Positions 52,179 through 61,710 of a stretch of 64,000 nt of DNA are shown here, piece by piece. Every line of letters starts with the position of its first letter. The stretch's first letter is position 1. Under the pieces are notes generated by a model, which saw nothing but the letters and a program-made list of their open reading frames with translations, did not search any database and was not told the DNA's origin. The DNA lies in assembly GCF_011398155.1 (NCBI RefSeq), contig NZ_AP021888.1:1409501-1473500 (forward strand), read 5' to 3'. Both the position numbers and the translations under genes were made by a program. This DNA comes from Thiosulfativibrio zosterae (lineage in GTDB: Bacteria > Pseudomonadota > Gammaproteobacteria > Thiomicrospirales > Thiomicrospiraceae).

Positions 52179-52772
52179 TTAAACGGCTAACTTTTGAAAA
52201 AACAGCCATTGCAAACCAATCAGCGTGCTGGCAACATTAAATTCTGCGGCCATTAAGCGTTGCTTAGCTTCAGAAAAAGACAGTTTCACCAAGCGAATAT
52301 CTTCATGATCTTCTGCCAAACCTGCATAATCTGGAACCAGTTGGGCATCAATTTCAGCGGCAAACAAATGCAACACTTCATCACTCCCACCAGGACTGGG
52401 ATAAAACTGATAGATAGGTTCAAATTCAAGTACCTGAATACTGGCTTCTTCTTGGCATTCTCTAACGCAAGCATCATAAGGCTTTTCACCGTGATCAATC
52501 ATGCCAGCTACCGGTTCTAACAACCAAGCATTATTAGGATTTTCATAAGCGTGCATTAGAGCACCCGCTCGGCATTGTTCTACCAGAACGACCTGTTGGG
52601 TTGCCGTATCGTACAACAAAACAACCACTGCCTGACCCCTGCCAAACAATTCTCGGCTAATAATCGGCGTCATTCCACCTTGAAATAAACTGTGTTTAAA
52701 TTCGATACAATCGATTTTAAAAAAACCATCATAGCCGCGCTTTTTGGAAATAATTTCTAATACTTTATTCAT
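52179..52772 (-). CDS. nudF: ADP-ribose pyrophosphatase (Nudix)
   Basis: NudF splits ADP-ribose into AMP and ribose-5-phosphate. The 197-residue protein has the Nudix box GMIDHGEKPYDACVRECQEE followed by ASI, where the usual final Gly is Ser. The metal-binding REx2EE core is intact. The upstream stretch VVLVEQCRAGALMHAYENPN and the downstream YQFYPSPGGSDEVLHLFAAE are typical for NudF. It lies 21 bases downstream of alr on the same strand. Confidence 0.9.
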   Translation of the reverse strand: MNKVLEIISKKRGYDGFFKIDCIEFKHSLFQGGMTPIISRELFGRGQAVVVLLYDTATQQVVLVEQCRAGALMHAYENPNNAWLLEPVAGMIDHGEKPYDACVRECQEEASIQVLEFEPIYQFYPSPGGSDEVLHLFAAEIDAQLVPDYAGLAEDHEDIRLVKLSFSEAKQRLMAAEFNVASTLIGLQWLFFQKLAV

Positions 52773-52793
52773 TGTCTGATTTCTCTGATTGAA

Positions 52794-53879
52794 TTAAGAA
52801 GCACGAACTTCAATAATAGGAACGCGTGCCGTGACACCACACAACAATTCATAAGCAATGGTTGAAGCATGCTTGGCCACCTCATCAACGGGTAAACCTT
52901 CACCCCAAAGTATGGCTTCATCGCCAATTTGAACGCTATCAGCTAGGTCTGTTAAATCGACGGTAATCATATCCATAGATACTCGCCCGATCAAAGGTAC
53001 GCGTTTTCCTGCCACTAAAACAGGTGTTCCCGATACGGCATGTCGTGGATAGCCATCTCCGTAGCCAACGGCTAAAACACCCACAAAAGATTTTTTAGTA
53101 GCCTTCCAGGTTTGTCCATAACCAACCGACTCACCCGCTTCTATCCATTTCAAACTGGTGACTTCCGTTTTTAAGGTCATCACAGGTTTTAAAGGGGATA
53201 ATTGCTGACCTGTTGATAAATCACCCGCCCCATAAAGCATAATACCCGGGCGCACCCAATCAAAATGCGCCGCGGGCAAATTTTGAATCGCCGCAGAATT
53301 GGCTAAACTTTTGGCGCCATTCATTCCTTGCGTTAGTGAATTAAAACAATCTAATTGCTCCAGAGTAAACGCTGTCGATTCACCTGCCGATGCAAAATGC
53401 GACATAGTGATAATATTAGGCTGAACCTTGAGTGTTTGAAGCTTTTTAATGACCTTTGGAAAATGCTCTGGTAAAAAACCCAAACGGTGCATTCCAGTAT
53501 CTATTTTTACCCAAACATTTAACGGTTGAGAATGATTTAAGCGCATCAGCCAGTCGAGTTGATGTTCGGAATGAATCACAAAATCTAGACGGTGTTGAAT
53601 AACCAATGCAAATTCGGACTCACAAAACAGCCCTTCCAGTAACAAAATGCGATGCAAAAAACCCTTATGACGCAACTTAATCGCCTCATCAATAGAAGCA
53701 ACACCAAACGCATCAGCCATAGAGAGTTGCTCAGCAACCCTTGTCATGCCATGACCATAACCATTGGCTTTAATCACCGCTAAAATCTTAGACTTAGGCG
53801 CAAAAGCTCTTACCTGTTTTAAGTTAGATTTTAGTGCTTCGAAATTAATAAAGGCTTTAACGGGACGATAGTTCATCAT
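52794..53879 (-). CDS. alr: Alanine racemase
   Basis: This PLP enzyme makes D-alanine for peptidoglycan. The 361-residue protein has the PLP-lysine motif SKILAVIKANGYGHG (Lys near 38), the catalytic Tyr region GESVGYGQTWKATKK, and IGRVSMDMITVDLTDL. Its ATG directly follows the TAG stop of dnaB, with no gap. The pairing dnaB-alr is conserved in gammaproteobacteria. Confidence 0.97.
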   Translation of the reverse strand: MMNYRPVKAFINFEALKSNLKQVRAFAPKSKILAVIKANGYGHGMTRVAEQLSMADAFGVASIDEAIKLRHKGFLHRILLLEGLFCESEFALVIQHRLDFVIHSEHQLDWLMRLNHSQPLNVWVKIDTGMHRLGFLPEHFPKVIKKLQTLKVQPNIITMSHFASAGESTAFTLEQLDCFNSLTQGMNGAKSLANSAAIQNLPAAHFDWVRPGIMLYGAGDLSTGQQLSPLKPVMTLKTEVTSLKWIEAGESVGYGQTWKATKKSFVGVLAVGYGDGYPRHAVSGTPVLVAGKRVPLIGRVSMDMITVDLTDLADSVQIGDEAILWGEGLPVDEVAKHASTIAYELLCGVTARVPIIEVRAS

Positions 53880-55307
53880 CTAATAACCCTGGTCTGGCAC
53901 ATTAAAACCAGCATGATTTTCAAATCTTGTGTATTTTCCAATAAAGGTGACTCTAACCGTGTCTAATGGCCCATTACGATGCTTACCAATAATAATTTCT
54001 GCCGTACCCTTATCTTCGGTATCAGGATGATAAACCTCATCTCTATAGATAAACAAAATCAAATCCGCATCCTGCTCAATGGCACCTGATTCACGCAAAT
54101 CGGACATAACGGGACGCTTATTAGGGCGCTGCTCCAAGCTGCGATTTAACTGAGATAAGGCAATCACGGGAATATTTAATTCTTTGGCAAGTGCTTTAAG
54201 TCCTCTCGAAATCTCAGAAATCTCATTGACGCGGTTATCATTGCTATTAGAACCACGCATAAGTTGTAAGTAGTCAATCACCACCAAACCTAGGCCGGTA
54301 ACTTTAGACTCAGGATTTTCAAACCCCTCTTCAGTTGCCTTTTTAAGTTGTTTGCTACGCACATCTTTATCAATGCGTCTGGCTCTGGCTCTGAGCTCTG
54401 TAATCATCAAAGCTGGCGAGTCATCAATATAAACATCTGCGCCGGATAGAACACTGACAGCCTTGTTTAATTTTGGCCAGTCATCTTGTTCAAAGCGCCC
54501 AGTTCTCATGCGCTGCGCATCAATTTTGCCGATAGAGCTAATCATACGCATGGCCAATTGTTCGCCGGGCATCTCCATACTGAATACCGCGACAGGCGTG
54601 CCATTTTTGGTGGCGATATTTTCAGCCAAGTTCATTGAAAAGGTTGTTTTACCCATAGAAGGACGACCCGCAACGATGATTAAATCACCTTTTTGCAAGC
54701 CAGAGGTGATCTCATCAAACTTGGTTATATGCGTTTCTAGCCCAGTAATGTTTCCGTTAGAGTTAAACAACTCATCAATCTTGACTATCGCCGACTCCAA
54801 TAGGGTTTCCATGGTTTTATATTCGCGTTGCTTGCCAGAATTATGCTCAGCAATCCGCATAATACGAGATTCAGAAAAATCTAGAATTTCTCGAATATCC
54901 TTACCTTGGGGGTGGTAACAAGTTTCTGTAATCTCATTACATGAAGTAATTAATGAACGCAATATGGACTTTTCTCTGACCAACTGTGCGTAATAAAGAA
55001 TATTGGCGGCACCTGGGGTGTTTTGCACCAACTCAACCAAATAGCCCTTTTGACCTGCAACTTCAAGCAATCCACTTGAGGTTAAAGATTCAATGACGGT
55101 GACTATATCAAAAGGCTTGTTTTTTTGATTTAGGTCAATAATCGCGCCGAAGATCACTTGATGTTGCTTAGTATAGAAATCAAATTCATTCACAATCACC
55201 GCAACATCTTCTATCTTTTCATTAGACAGCATCAAACCGCCCAATACCGATTGCTCAGCGTCGATGGAATGTGGTGGCGTTTTAAATAATTCTTCGTTAT
55301 TGTTCAT
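53880..55307 (-). CDS. dnaB: Replicative DNA helicase
   Basis: DnaB is the hexameric helicase at the replication fork. The 475-residue protein has the N-terminal helical domain (PHSIDAEQSVLGGLMLSNEK), the RecA-like domain with Walker A IIVAGRPSMGKTTFSMNLAE, Walker B LVVIDYLQLM, and DNA-binding loops LSQLNRSLEQRPNKRPVMSD and LRESGAIEQDADLI. No intein is present. It follows rplI after 137 bases with a terminator in the gap. Confidence 0.98.
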   Translation of the reverse strand: MNNNEELFKTPPHSIDAEQSVLGGLMLSNEKIEDVAVIVNEFDFYTKQHQVIFGAIIDLNQKNKPFDIVTVIESLTSSGLLEVAGQKGYLVELVQNTPGAANILYYAQLVREKSILRSLITSCNEITETCYHPQGKDIREILDFSESRIMRIAEHNSGKQREYKTMETLLESAIVKIDELFNSNGNITGLETHITKFDEITSGLQKGDLIIVAGRPSMGKTTFSMNLAENIATKNGTPVAVFSMEMPGEQLAMRMISSIGKIDAQRMRTGRFEQDDWPKLNKAVSVLSGADVYIDDSPALMITELRARARRIDKDVRSKQLKKATEEGFENPESKVTGLGLVVIDYLQLMRGSNSNDNRVNEISEISRGLKALAKELNIPVIALSQLNRSLEQRPNKRPVMSDLRESGAIEQDADLILFIYRDEVYHPDTEDKGTAEIIIGKHRNGPLDTVRVTFIGKYTRFENHAGFNVPDQGY

Positions 55308-55400
55308 AATCGGGTCTATGTGATAAGGGTGTTTATTATAACGAAATTCAGGAAACAGATGAGTGACACTGCTGATTTAACCAGCAATTAATCTAGACAA

Positions 55401-55428
55401 AAAAAATGGAGCCGAAGCTCCATTTTTT
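55401..55428 (-). terminator. Terminator after rplI
   Basis: The stem AAAATGGAGC/GCTCCATTTT with a CGAA loop is followed on the minus strand by a T-run, ending the ribosomal protein operon before dnaB. Confidence 0.9.
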
Positions 55429-55444
55429 GCAAAACAATTGAAAA

Positions 55445-55897
55445 TTAAGCTTTAGTTGCTTTAACTTCAACCGTGATTGACGCAACCACATCAGTGTGTA
55501 ATTGAACATCAATTTCGTAAGTACCCACATGACGCAATGCGCCTTCTGGCATACGAACAGCTTTACGCTCAACTTCAAAACCAGAAGCAATCAATGCATC
55601 AGCAATGTCATGCGTTCCGATAGAACCGAACAACTTACCTTCGTCACCAGCAACAGACTCAACAGCAACTACTAAACCGTTCATTTTTTCATAAACAGCT
55701 TGTGCATTCGCTAAAGCTTCAGCAGCTAATTTTTCTAATTCAGCACGACGCGCTTCAAACTCAGCAATGTTTTCTTTAGTTGCTGGCTTAGCTTTTCCTT
55801 GCGGAATCAAAAAGTTACGCGCGTAACCAGATTTAACAGTAACATTATCACCTAAGTTACCTAAGTTTTGTACTTTCTCAAGCAGAATAATATTCAT
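55445..55897 (-). CDS. rplI: 50S ribosomal protein L9
   Basis: The 150-residue protein has the L9 N-domain signature [20 protein letters not shown] and [16 protein letters not shown], a long connecting helix and the C-terminal 23S-binding domain. Length is standard. It is the last gene of the rpsF-rpsR-DUF2232-rplI operon and is followed by a terminator. Confidence 0.98.
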   Translation of the reverse strand: MNIILLEKVQNLGNLGDNVTVKSGYARNFLIPQGKAKPATKENIAEFEARRAELEKLAAEALANAQAVYEKMNGLVVAVESVAGDEGKLFGSIGTHDIADALIASGFEVERKAVRMPEGALRHVGTYEIDVQLHTDVVASITVEVKATKA

Positions 55898-55915
55898 AGC
55901 TCAAACCTCTAAAAT

Positions 55916-56803
55916 TTAATCTTTTTGCAATCGAACACGGACATTCATCCAAATATCCAAAAGTCCAACCGTGGCTAAAACCAAAAGTGTTTGTGGAAAC
56001 AACAACAATAAAACATATAAGCCTACTAGCCAGCCTGTGTTTAAAGCTCTTTGATTGACAGCAAAATGAATAATTGCCAATCCCTGAAACATTAAACCTG
56101 CCATCAGAACACTTGATAAATCTTGTATCAAATTATTGCCATCTAAAACCAGCCCTAGCACAGCAAAAACAACCGTGACATAGGCGACATTTTTAGGCAG
56201 TCTAAGTTGATAAAAATCTTCTCTAAAGCGACCTGGATAATACAACTTGCTTTGCCACCAACGACCCAACAGCACTATTGAAAACCAAAGTGTTACTGCA
56301 AAAATAGCCATTAACAAGGTAATCATAGATACCATTTGAGTGACATCCAACTCTTTAAAATCAACGCCTGCCTGCTCTAAGAGCGGGGCCAGTTGAGTGT
56401 TATAAAGTTGAATCCACCAGGCTTCTGTATCACCAACCATCAAATGAAAGCCGATAACCAGAAGCCCAACTAACATCATGATGGCATTTAATGCCAGTGC
56501 CAAAGAGTTAGTATTACGAAGAACGACGGAAGCAATCCATACTGGGAGCATATACTCCATAATGGAAACCAAACCCGGCCAATAACTTCCTAACATGGTC
56601 GTTGATAGTAAAATACTGGTGGCACCAGCGACTATCAATGTTTTTAACCCTTCAATCACCCCAATTCTAAGGGTTACCAGTGCAATTAAAGCACCAACAA
56701 TAACACCAAATGGGGCTAACCAAACGGTCAGCGCTGAAAATACCAGGGTTGCAATAAAGGCTTGTGTAGCCCCTTTCATCGAAAAACTTGCAACTGCTAA
56801 CAT
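55916..56803 (-). CDS. DUF2232-family membrane protein
   Basis: The 295-residue protein has about eight membrane helices, and the family is commonly placed between rpsR and rplI. Recognisable stretches are LAVASFSMKGATQAFIATLV, VTLRIGVIEGLKTLIVAGA and LYYPGRFREDFYQLRLPK. The function is unknown; the family includes YybS-like proteins. It lies 31 bases after rpsR and 18 before rplI, so it is part of the operon. Confidence 0.9.
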   Translation of the reverse strand: MLAVASFSMKGATQAFIATLVFSALTVWLAPFGVIVGALIALVTLRIGVIEGLKTLIVAGATSILLSTTMLGSYWPGLVSIMEYMLPVWIASVVLRNTNSLALALNAIMMLVGLLVIGFHLMVGDTEAWWIQLYNTQLAPLLEQAGVDFKELDVTQMVSMITLLMAIFAVTLWFSIVLLGRWWQSKLYYPGRFREDFYQLRLPKNVAYVTVVFAVLGLVLDGNNLIQDLSSVLMAGLMFQGLAIIHFAVNQRALNTGWLVGLYVLLLLFPQTLLVLATVGLLDIWMNVRVRLQKD

Positions 56804-56834
56804 TTCAACCCCTTACTGCAGTTCTACAAACTTC

Positions 56835-57062
56835 TTATTTGTGTTGATCTGTGTAAGGCAACAACGCAATATAACGAGCGCGTTTGATAGCTGTTGCTAA
56901 TTGACGCTGATATTTTGCACTTGTTCCAGTAATACGACTTGGAACAATTTTGCCAGTTTCAGTAATATAACTTCTTAAGATATCTAAATCTTTGTAGTCA
57001 ATCTCTTTGATTCCATCAACTGTAAAACGACAGAATTTCTTTCTACCAAATCCTCTAGCCAT
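56835..57062 (-). CDS. rpsR: 30S ribosomal protein S18
   Basis: The 75-residue protein has the S18 pattern [20 protein letters not shown] followed by [20 protein letters not shown]18 binds S6 in the platform of the small subunit. The start overlaps the end of rpsF by eight bases, giving coupled synthesis of the S6:S18 pair. Confidence 0.98.
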   Translation of the reverse strand: MARGFGRKKFCRFTVDGIKEIDYKDLDILRSYITETGKIVPSRITGTSAKYQRQLATAIKRARYIALLPYTDQHK

Positions 57063-57405
57063 TGTAAGCTCCTTGACGTTTTTCTTCTTTTTTACCTTGG
57101 AATACTGAAGGTTCAGTAACCGCTTCGTTACGCTTAATAATCATATTGCGTAAAACGGCATCGTTGTAGTAGAACAAGTTTTCTAGCTCTTTAAGCTCTA
57201 CTTGACCACATTCGATGTTCATTAGGATGTAATGAGCTTTGTGTACTTTGTTGATTGGGTAGGCCAATTGACGACGACCTAAATCTTCAAGACGGTGAAC
57301 TTTTCCACCTTTTTCTTCAATAACACCACGGTAGCGTTCAACCATTGCAGGTACTTGTTCGCTTTGATCAGGGTGAACTAAAAATACGACTTCATAATGA
57401 CGCAT
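57055..57405 (-). CDS. rpsF: 30S ribosomal protein S6
   Basis: The 116-residue protein has the typical S6 strands [18 protein letters not shown] and [20 protein letters not shown], with a charged tail. AAGGAG lies before its ATG. The leader upstream (57406-57575) holds a small inverted repeat around 57487-57504 (TTCGGGCAA/TTGCCGAA); in other bacteria an S6:S18-binding leader controls this operon, but I cannot show that here. The 170-base gap contains no other gene. Confidence 0.98.
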   Translation of the reverse strand: MRHYEVVFLVHPDQSEQVPAMVERYRGVIEEKGGKVHRLEDLGRRQLAYPINKVHKAHYILMNIECGQVELKELENLFYYNDAVLRNMIIKRNEAVTEPSVFQGKKEEKRQGAYNG

Positions 57406-57575
57406 TCAAATCTCCTTTTGGATTAAAAACAGCCCCCTGGCCTAATTAAAAAATCTTTTTAAAAATGAACCAGTGAAGCAAGGATTTCGGGCAACTTGCC
57501 GAAAGCGTGGATTATACCCATTTTGTAAATTTTAACAAGCTAAAATCTTAAAAAAACAGGTACTTAAATAGAGTT

Positions 57576-58271
57576 TTAGGCAATTGATTGATTGATTTGG
57601 TCTAACACTGCACTTGGATCATCCGCTTGAGTAATTGGTCGCCCCACGACAAGGTAATGTGAACCCGCCTGCATCGCTTCAGCGGGCGTCATGATACGCT
57701 GCTGATCATTAGCATCACTGCCTGCTGGACGAATCCCCGGAGTGACCAAACAAAAATCTTTACCCAACTCAGCTTTCAGAATTGAGGCTTCTTGTGCAGA
57801 ACATACCACACCGTCCAAACCTGCTTTTTTTGCCAAACTCGCCAAACGCAACACATTCTCTGCGGGTGTTCCGGCAAGCCCAATTTGCTGTAAATCCTCT
57901 TGCCCCATACTGGTTAAAATGGTCACTGCAATTAAAATTGGCGGCTTTTCAAATTCTGCTAAAGCATTTTTAGCAGCCGTCATCATTTTATAACCCCCTA
58001 AGGCATGAACATTGACCATCCATACGCCCATTTTGGCTGCTGCTTGGCAGGCTTTTGCGACCGTATTTGGTATATCGTGATACTTTAAATCTAAAAAAAC
58101 ATCAAACCCTTGCTTAATAAGGGCTTCCACAAATTGTGGACCACCGACAGCAAACAATTCTTTACCAACCTTTAGACGACAACTCTTTGGTGAAACGGTG
58201 GATACAAAATTAAGCGCTGATTCAATCGTATTAAAGTCAAGTGCTATGAGAACTTTGGGATCTAACGACAT
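57576..58271 (-). CDS. pyrF: Orotidine 5'-phosphate decarboxylase
   Basis: PyrF makes UMP, the last step of pyrimidine synthesis. The 231-residue TIM barrel has the catalytic Lys-Asp set in [17 protein letters not shown], and the family motifs [26 protein letters not shown] and [20 protein letters not shown]. It follows lapA by 30 bases on the same strand, as in many gammaproteobacteria. Confidence 0.97.
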   Translation of the reverse strand: MSLDPKVLIALDFNTIESALNFVSTVSPKSCRLKVGKELFAVGGPQFVEALIKQGFDVFLDLKYHDIPNTVAKACQAAAKMGVWMVNVHALGGYKMMTAAKNALAEFEKPPILIAVTILTSMGQEDLQQIGLAGTPAENVLRLASLAKKAGLDGVVCSAQEASILKAELGKDFCLVTPGIRPAGSDANDQQRIMTPAEAMQAGSHYLVVGRPITQADDPSAVLDQINQSIA

Positions 58272-58301
58272 GGTTTTTAAGCCTTTGTAAAATTATAAAA
58301 A

Positions 58302-58637
58302 TCAATTTAAAGTTAAATTCTGGCTGGTTTCTAAAGATTTTTGACCAACCTTAAACTGTGTTATTTCTTTGGTTAATTGAACGAGCTGATCTGCTTGTTT
58401 TTGATTTTTTCTGACTTGCGCCTTGAGCAACCAACGCATTTTTAATACTTGTGCAAATACAATTAAAGCACCCAATAAAGCACCTAAAACCAAAGTTAAA
58501 GCGAGCAGCACTGATAAAGGTAACTCAAAAACAGCAAAAAATGCATCAAACTTGACCAAGGTAGGATTTAAAACCCCCAGCGCCAAACCAAACAACAAAA
58601 CGCCTACAGTCACGATTAAAGATAAAATTTTCAACAT
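58302..58637 (-). CDS. lapA: LapA-family membrane protein
   Basis: The 111-residue protein has two membrane helices (ILSLIVTVGVLLFGLALGVL and LSVLLALTLVLGALLGALIV) and a charged coiled-coil end, the pattern of LapA (DUF1049). LapA is implicated in envelope homeostasis, working with LapB in lipopolysaccharide control, as described for Escherichia coli. lapB, which often follows, is absent here; pyrF comes next. A terminator lies upstream, after ihfB. Confidence 0.88.
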   Translation of the reverse strand: MLKILSLIVTVGVLLFGLALGVLNPTLVKFDAFFAVFELPLSVLLALTLVLGALLGALIVFAQVLKMRWLLKAQVRKNQKQADQLVQLTKEITQFKVGQKSLETSQNLTLN

Positions 58638-58658
58638 AATTGGTCTATTTCTTCAATA

Positions 58659-58698
58659 AAAAAAAAGGATACAACGGAAAATCCATTGTACCCTTTTT
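58659..58698 (-). terminator. Terminator between ihfB and lapA
   Basis: Two arms, roughly AAAAAAGG-TACAA and TTGTA-CCTTTTTT, pair with one mismatch, with a run of T residues following on the minus strand. Confidence 0.75.
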
Positions 58699-58753
58699 TA
58701 AATTAAGGAGCGAATGATGCAAACCTAATTACATCTATCAAACCTTTAAAAAA

Positions 58754-59059
58754 TCACTTTATGATATCGGTGTTATCTTTAGAAGCATCTACCCCTTCAC
58801 GCAAGGATTTACCTGGCTTAAAGTGCGGTACACGCTTATCACTCAGCTCAACCTTTTCGCCCGTTTTAGGGTTACGACCAACTCTTGCTTTGCGATGATG
58901 CAAACTGAAACTCCCGAAACCGCGAATTTCAATTCTGTCACCCTGTGATAATGCATCTATCATAGAGTCTAAAACTTGATTAACTGCAAGCTCAACATCC
59001 TTCTGACTAAATTGAGTTTGTTTTCTTGCAATCAACTCTATCAATTCTGACTTGGTCAT
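58754..59059 (-). CDS. ihfB: Integration host factor subunit beta
   Basis: IHF bends DNA sharply at specific sites and assists recombination, replication start and sigma-54 promoters. The 101-residue protein has the IhfB start [20 protein letters not shown] and the arm sequence [20 protein letters not shown]. The position after rpsA is conserved. Two features in the window could use IHF: the sigma-54 system and the integrase. Confidence 0.96.
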   Translation of the reverse strand: MTKSELIELIARKQTQFSQKDVELAVNQVLDSMIDALSQGDRIEIRGFGSFSLHHRKARVGRNPKTGEKVELSDKRVPHFKPGKSLREGVDASKDNTDIIK

Positions 59060-59157
59060 GCCATTTTCTCTATCTAATCATTAGAAAGGTGACAGGTGCA
59101 AATTTAATAATGAGCACCTGACCAAAACGACCCTTCTGAAGGGTACCTCAGGGTTGA

Positions 59158-60822
59158 TTAACCTTTAAGGTCTTTCAACAAATCACCTAGCGTATTGCTA
59201 GAAACATCAGTAGAAGCAGAGTAATCTTTAATAGCATTAGCTTCTTCTTGTGCTTCTTTCGCTTTTACAGATAATGAAACTGAACGATTTTTGCGATCGA
59301 TGTTGATGATTTTAGCTTCAACTTCATCACCTTCTTTCAACACAGTGCGTGCATCACGAGTATCTTCCATCAATTCAGAAGCGCGAAGGTAACCTTCAAC
59401 TTCTTCACCTAGGTAAACAACAGCGCCTTTCTCATCAACAGAAGTCACTTTACCTGTAACGATAGAGTTTTTACCGTTAGTGCTGACATACTGTCCAAAA
59501 GGATCTTGCTCTAACTGCTTAAGACCTAAAGAAATACGCTCACGCTCAGGATCGATAGATAGGATGATTGTTTCTAATTCATCACCTTTCTTGAAATCAC
59601 GAATGGCTTCTTCGCCAGTTTGTGACCAAGAAATATCAGTTAAGTGAACCAAACCATCGATGTTACCTTCTAGACCTAAGAAGATACCGAAGTCAGTGAT
59701 AGACTTGATGTTACCAACAATCTTGTCACCTTTGTTGTGAGTTGCAGAGAAAGCTTCCCAAGGGTTAACAGTACATTGCTTGATAGACAAAGAAATACGA
59801 CGACGCTCTTGATCAACATCTAGAATCTTAACGTTAACTTCTTGACCCAAATGAACCACTTTAGATGGGTGAATGTTACGGTTAGTCCAATCTAGTTCAG
59901 ACGTATGAACCAAACCTTCAATACCATCTTCGATTTCAATGAAAGCGCCGTAATCAGTAATGTTAGCAACCTTACCTTTTACTTCAGCACCCATTGGGTA
60001 ACGAGCAACCATATCAGACCATGGATCATCAGCCAATTGCTTCATACCTAGAGAAACACGGTTTTTCTCTTTGTCGAACTTAAGAACTTTAACATCAATC
60101 TCGTCACCCACTTGGATAACTTCTGAAGGATGGCTAACACGACGCCATGCCATGTCAGTAATGTGTAATAGACCGTCAATACCGCCTAGGTCGATAAATG
60201 CACCGTAGTCAGTTAGGTTCTTAACGATACCTTTTAGAACTGTGCCTTCTTCCATTGTGTCTAGTAACGCATCACGCTCTGCAGAGCTTTCTTGCTCGAT
60301 AACAGCACGACGAGAAACAACAACGTTGTTACGCTTACGATCTAATTTAACTAATTTTGCTTCAACTTCTTTACCTTCTAGGAATCCGAAGTCACGGATA
60401 GGACGAATATCCACAAGAGAACCTGGCAAGAAACCACGAACGCCTTGAACATCAACCGTTAGACCACCTTTTACTTTACCAGTAACAAATGCAATAACAG
60501 TTTCTTTAGCTTCAAGAGCCGCTTCAAGAACATCCCAAGTCTTAGCGCGTTTCGCTTTTTCGCGTGACAAGCGAGTTTCACCGAAACCATCTTCTAGGCT
60601 TTCTAGGTAAACTTCTACTTGATCACCTACAGCAACTTCTAGTTTGCCGTTAGCGTCTAAGAATTGTGATTTTGGAACTGCTGACTCAGACTTCATGCCT
60701 GCATCAACAAGAACGGTTTCTTTGTCGATACCAACAACAGTACCGATAATTAATGAACCAGTTTGGAATCTGACTTGTTCGTCAGATTGTTCGAATAACT
60801 CAGCGAAAGATAATTCACTCAT
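59158..60822 (-). CDS. rpsA: 30S ribosomal protein S1
   Basis: S1 helps load mRNA onto the small subunit. The 554-residue protein has six S1 RNA-binding repeats, for example [60 protein letters not shown] and [20 protein letters not shown]. Length and order match gammaproteobacterial S1. It lies between cmk and ihfB, the standard order. The 213-base region upstream holds its promoter and the cmk terminator. Confidence 0.98.
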   Translation of the reverse strand: MSELSFAELFEQSDEQVRFQTGSLIIGTVVGIDKETVLVDAGMKSESAVPKSQFLDANGKLEVAVGDQVEVYLESLEDGFGETRLSREKAKRAKTWDVLEAALEAKETVIAFVTGKVKGGLTVDVQGVRGFLPGSLVDIRPIRDFGFLEGKEVEAKLVKLDRKRNNVVVSRRAVIEQESSAERDALLDTMEEGTVLKGIVKNLTDYGAFIDLGGIDGLLHITDMAWRRVSHPSEVIQVGDEIDVKVLKFDKEKNRVSLGMKQLADDPWSDMVARYPMGAEVKGKVANITDYGAFIEIEDGIEGLVHTSELDWTNRNIHPSKVVHLGQEVNVKILDVDQERRRISLSIKQCTVNPWEAFSATHNKGDKIVGNIKSITDFGIFLGLEGNIDGLVHLTDISWSQTGEEAIRDFKKGDELETIILSIDPERERISLGLKQLEQDPFGQYVSTNGKNSIVTGKVTSVDEKGAVVYLGEEVEGYLRASELMEDTRDARTVLKEGDEVEAKIINIDRKNRSVSLSVKAKEAQEEANAIKDYSASTDVSSNTLGDLLKDLKG

Positions 60823-60941
60823 GGATAATTTACCAACATTTTTTCAAACCGTGTTTTTCTTCTGATTGGGGTTTCCAAAACAACAACGGGTCAATTATTA
60901 AAAGGTGCATTTCCCAATTAATGCAACCGAAAAATCTGTAA

Positions 60942-60979
60942 AAACAAAATCCCCGTTTAGGCAAACCCCAACGAGGATT
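60942..60979 (-). terminator. Terminator after cmk
   Basis: The arms AATCCCCGTT (60948-60957) and AACGAGGATT (60970-60979) pair with one mismatch and are followed on the minus strand by a T-rich stretch. Confidence 0.65.
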
Positions 60980-61035
60980 ATTAACTTTTATTATCAATGA
61001 GTTAAGTTAATTCGCTTATCACTCAAAGAAAAACA

Positions 61036-61710
61036 TCATTTTAAAATGCCTGCTTTCCATAATAAATCAATGGCCTTATCGCACACTTGATTGATGGATA
61101 ACTCGCTGGTATCTATAATCACCGAGTCACTGGCAGGCACTAAAGGCGAGGTGGTTCGAGTACGATCTCTTTCATCTCTAGCCATAATGTCCGAAGTTAT
61201 CTGTACAATATTAGCACTAACCCCTTGAGATTTCAACTGATTTACTCTTCTTTCTGCACGAACTTCGGCAGAAGCTGTTAAAAATATTTTAACGGGGGCT
61301 TGTGGAAAAACAACGGTTCCCATATCTCGGCCATCAGCCACTAAGCCAGGCGCCATCGCAAATCCTTTTTGGCGTTTGAGTAAAGCCGCGCGTACCTCCG
61401 GAATTGCCGCCACTATAGAGGCAGCAGCAGCCACTTCTTCATTGCGCACTTTAGAGGTGACATCTTCACCCTCATAAATAATTGAGGTATCGACAAATTT
61501 AACGGGTAAATTTTCTGCTAAATTGACCAGGCCTGGTAGATTTTCCGCTGAAATATTGGATTTTAAAGCGCCAAAGGCTAAGGCGCGATAAATCGCCCCA
61601 CTGTCCAATAAATTAAACCCTGTTTTACAACACAAGTATTGCGCCAAGGTCCCCTTACCGACCCCACTAGGGCCATCAATCGCAATGACTGGATGTGATA
61701 AAGCGTCCAT
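61036..61710 (-). CDS. cmk: Cytidylate kinase
   Basis: Cmk phosphorylates CMP and dCMP. The 224-residue protein has the P-loop VIAIDGPSGVGKGTLAQYL, the CMP-binding stretch LLDSGAIYRALAF, VADGRDMGTVVFPQAPVKIF and the lid DERDRTRTTSPLVPASDSV. Its ATG directly follows the aroA stop, which suggests coupling. A palindrome copy lies at 61526-61537. Confidence 0.97.
   Translation of the reverse strand: MDALSHPVIAIDGPSGVGKGTLAQYLCCKTGFNLLDSGAIYRALAFGALKSNISAENLPGLVNLAENLPVKFVDTSIIYEGEDVTSKVRNEEVAAAASIVAAIPEVRAALLKRQKGFAMAPGLVADGRDMGTVVFPQAPVKIFLTASAEVRAERRVNQLKSQGVSANIVQITSDIMARDERDRTRTTSPLVPASDSVIIDTSELSINQVCDKAIDLLWKAGILK
61526..61537. repeat. Palindrome ACCAGGCCTGGT, copy in cmk
   Basis: This is an exact copy. 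On the cmk strand it encodes Leu-Pro-Gly-Leu-Val, in a variable surface region of the protein. Confidence 0.95.

Noticed and set aside
57475-57510. Inverted repeat upstream of rpsF as a proven S6:S18 autoregulatory leader
   Set aside because: The hairpin is short and I could not match it with confidence to the known leader consensus, so it is mentioned only in the rpsF entry.
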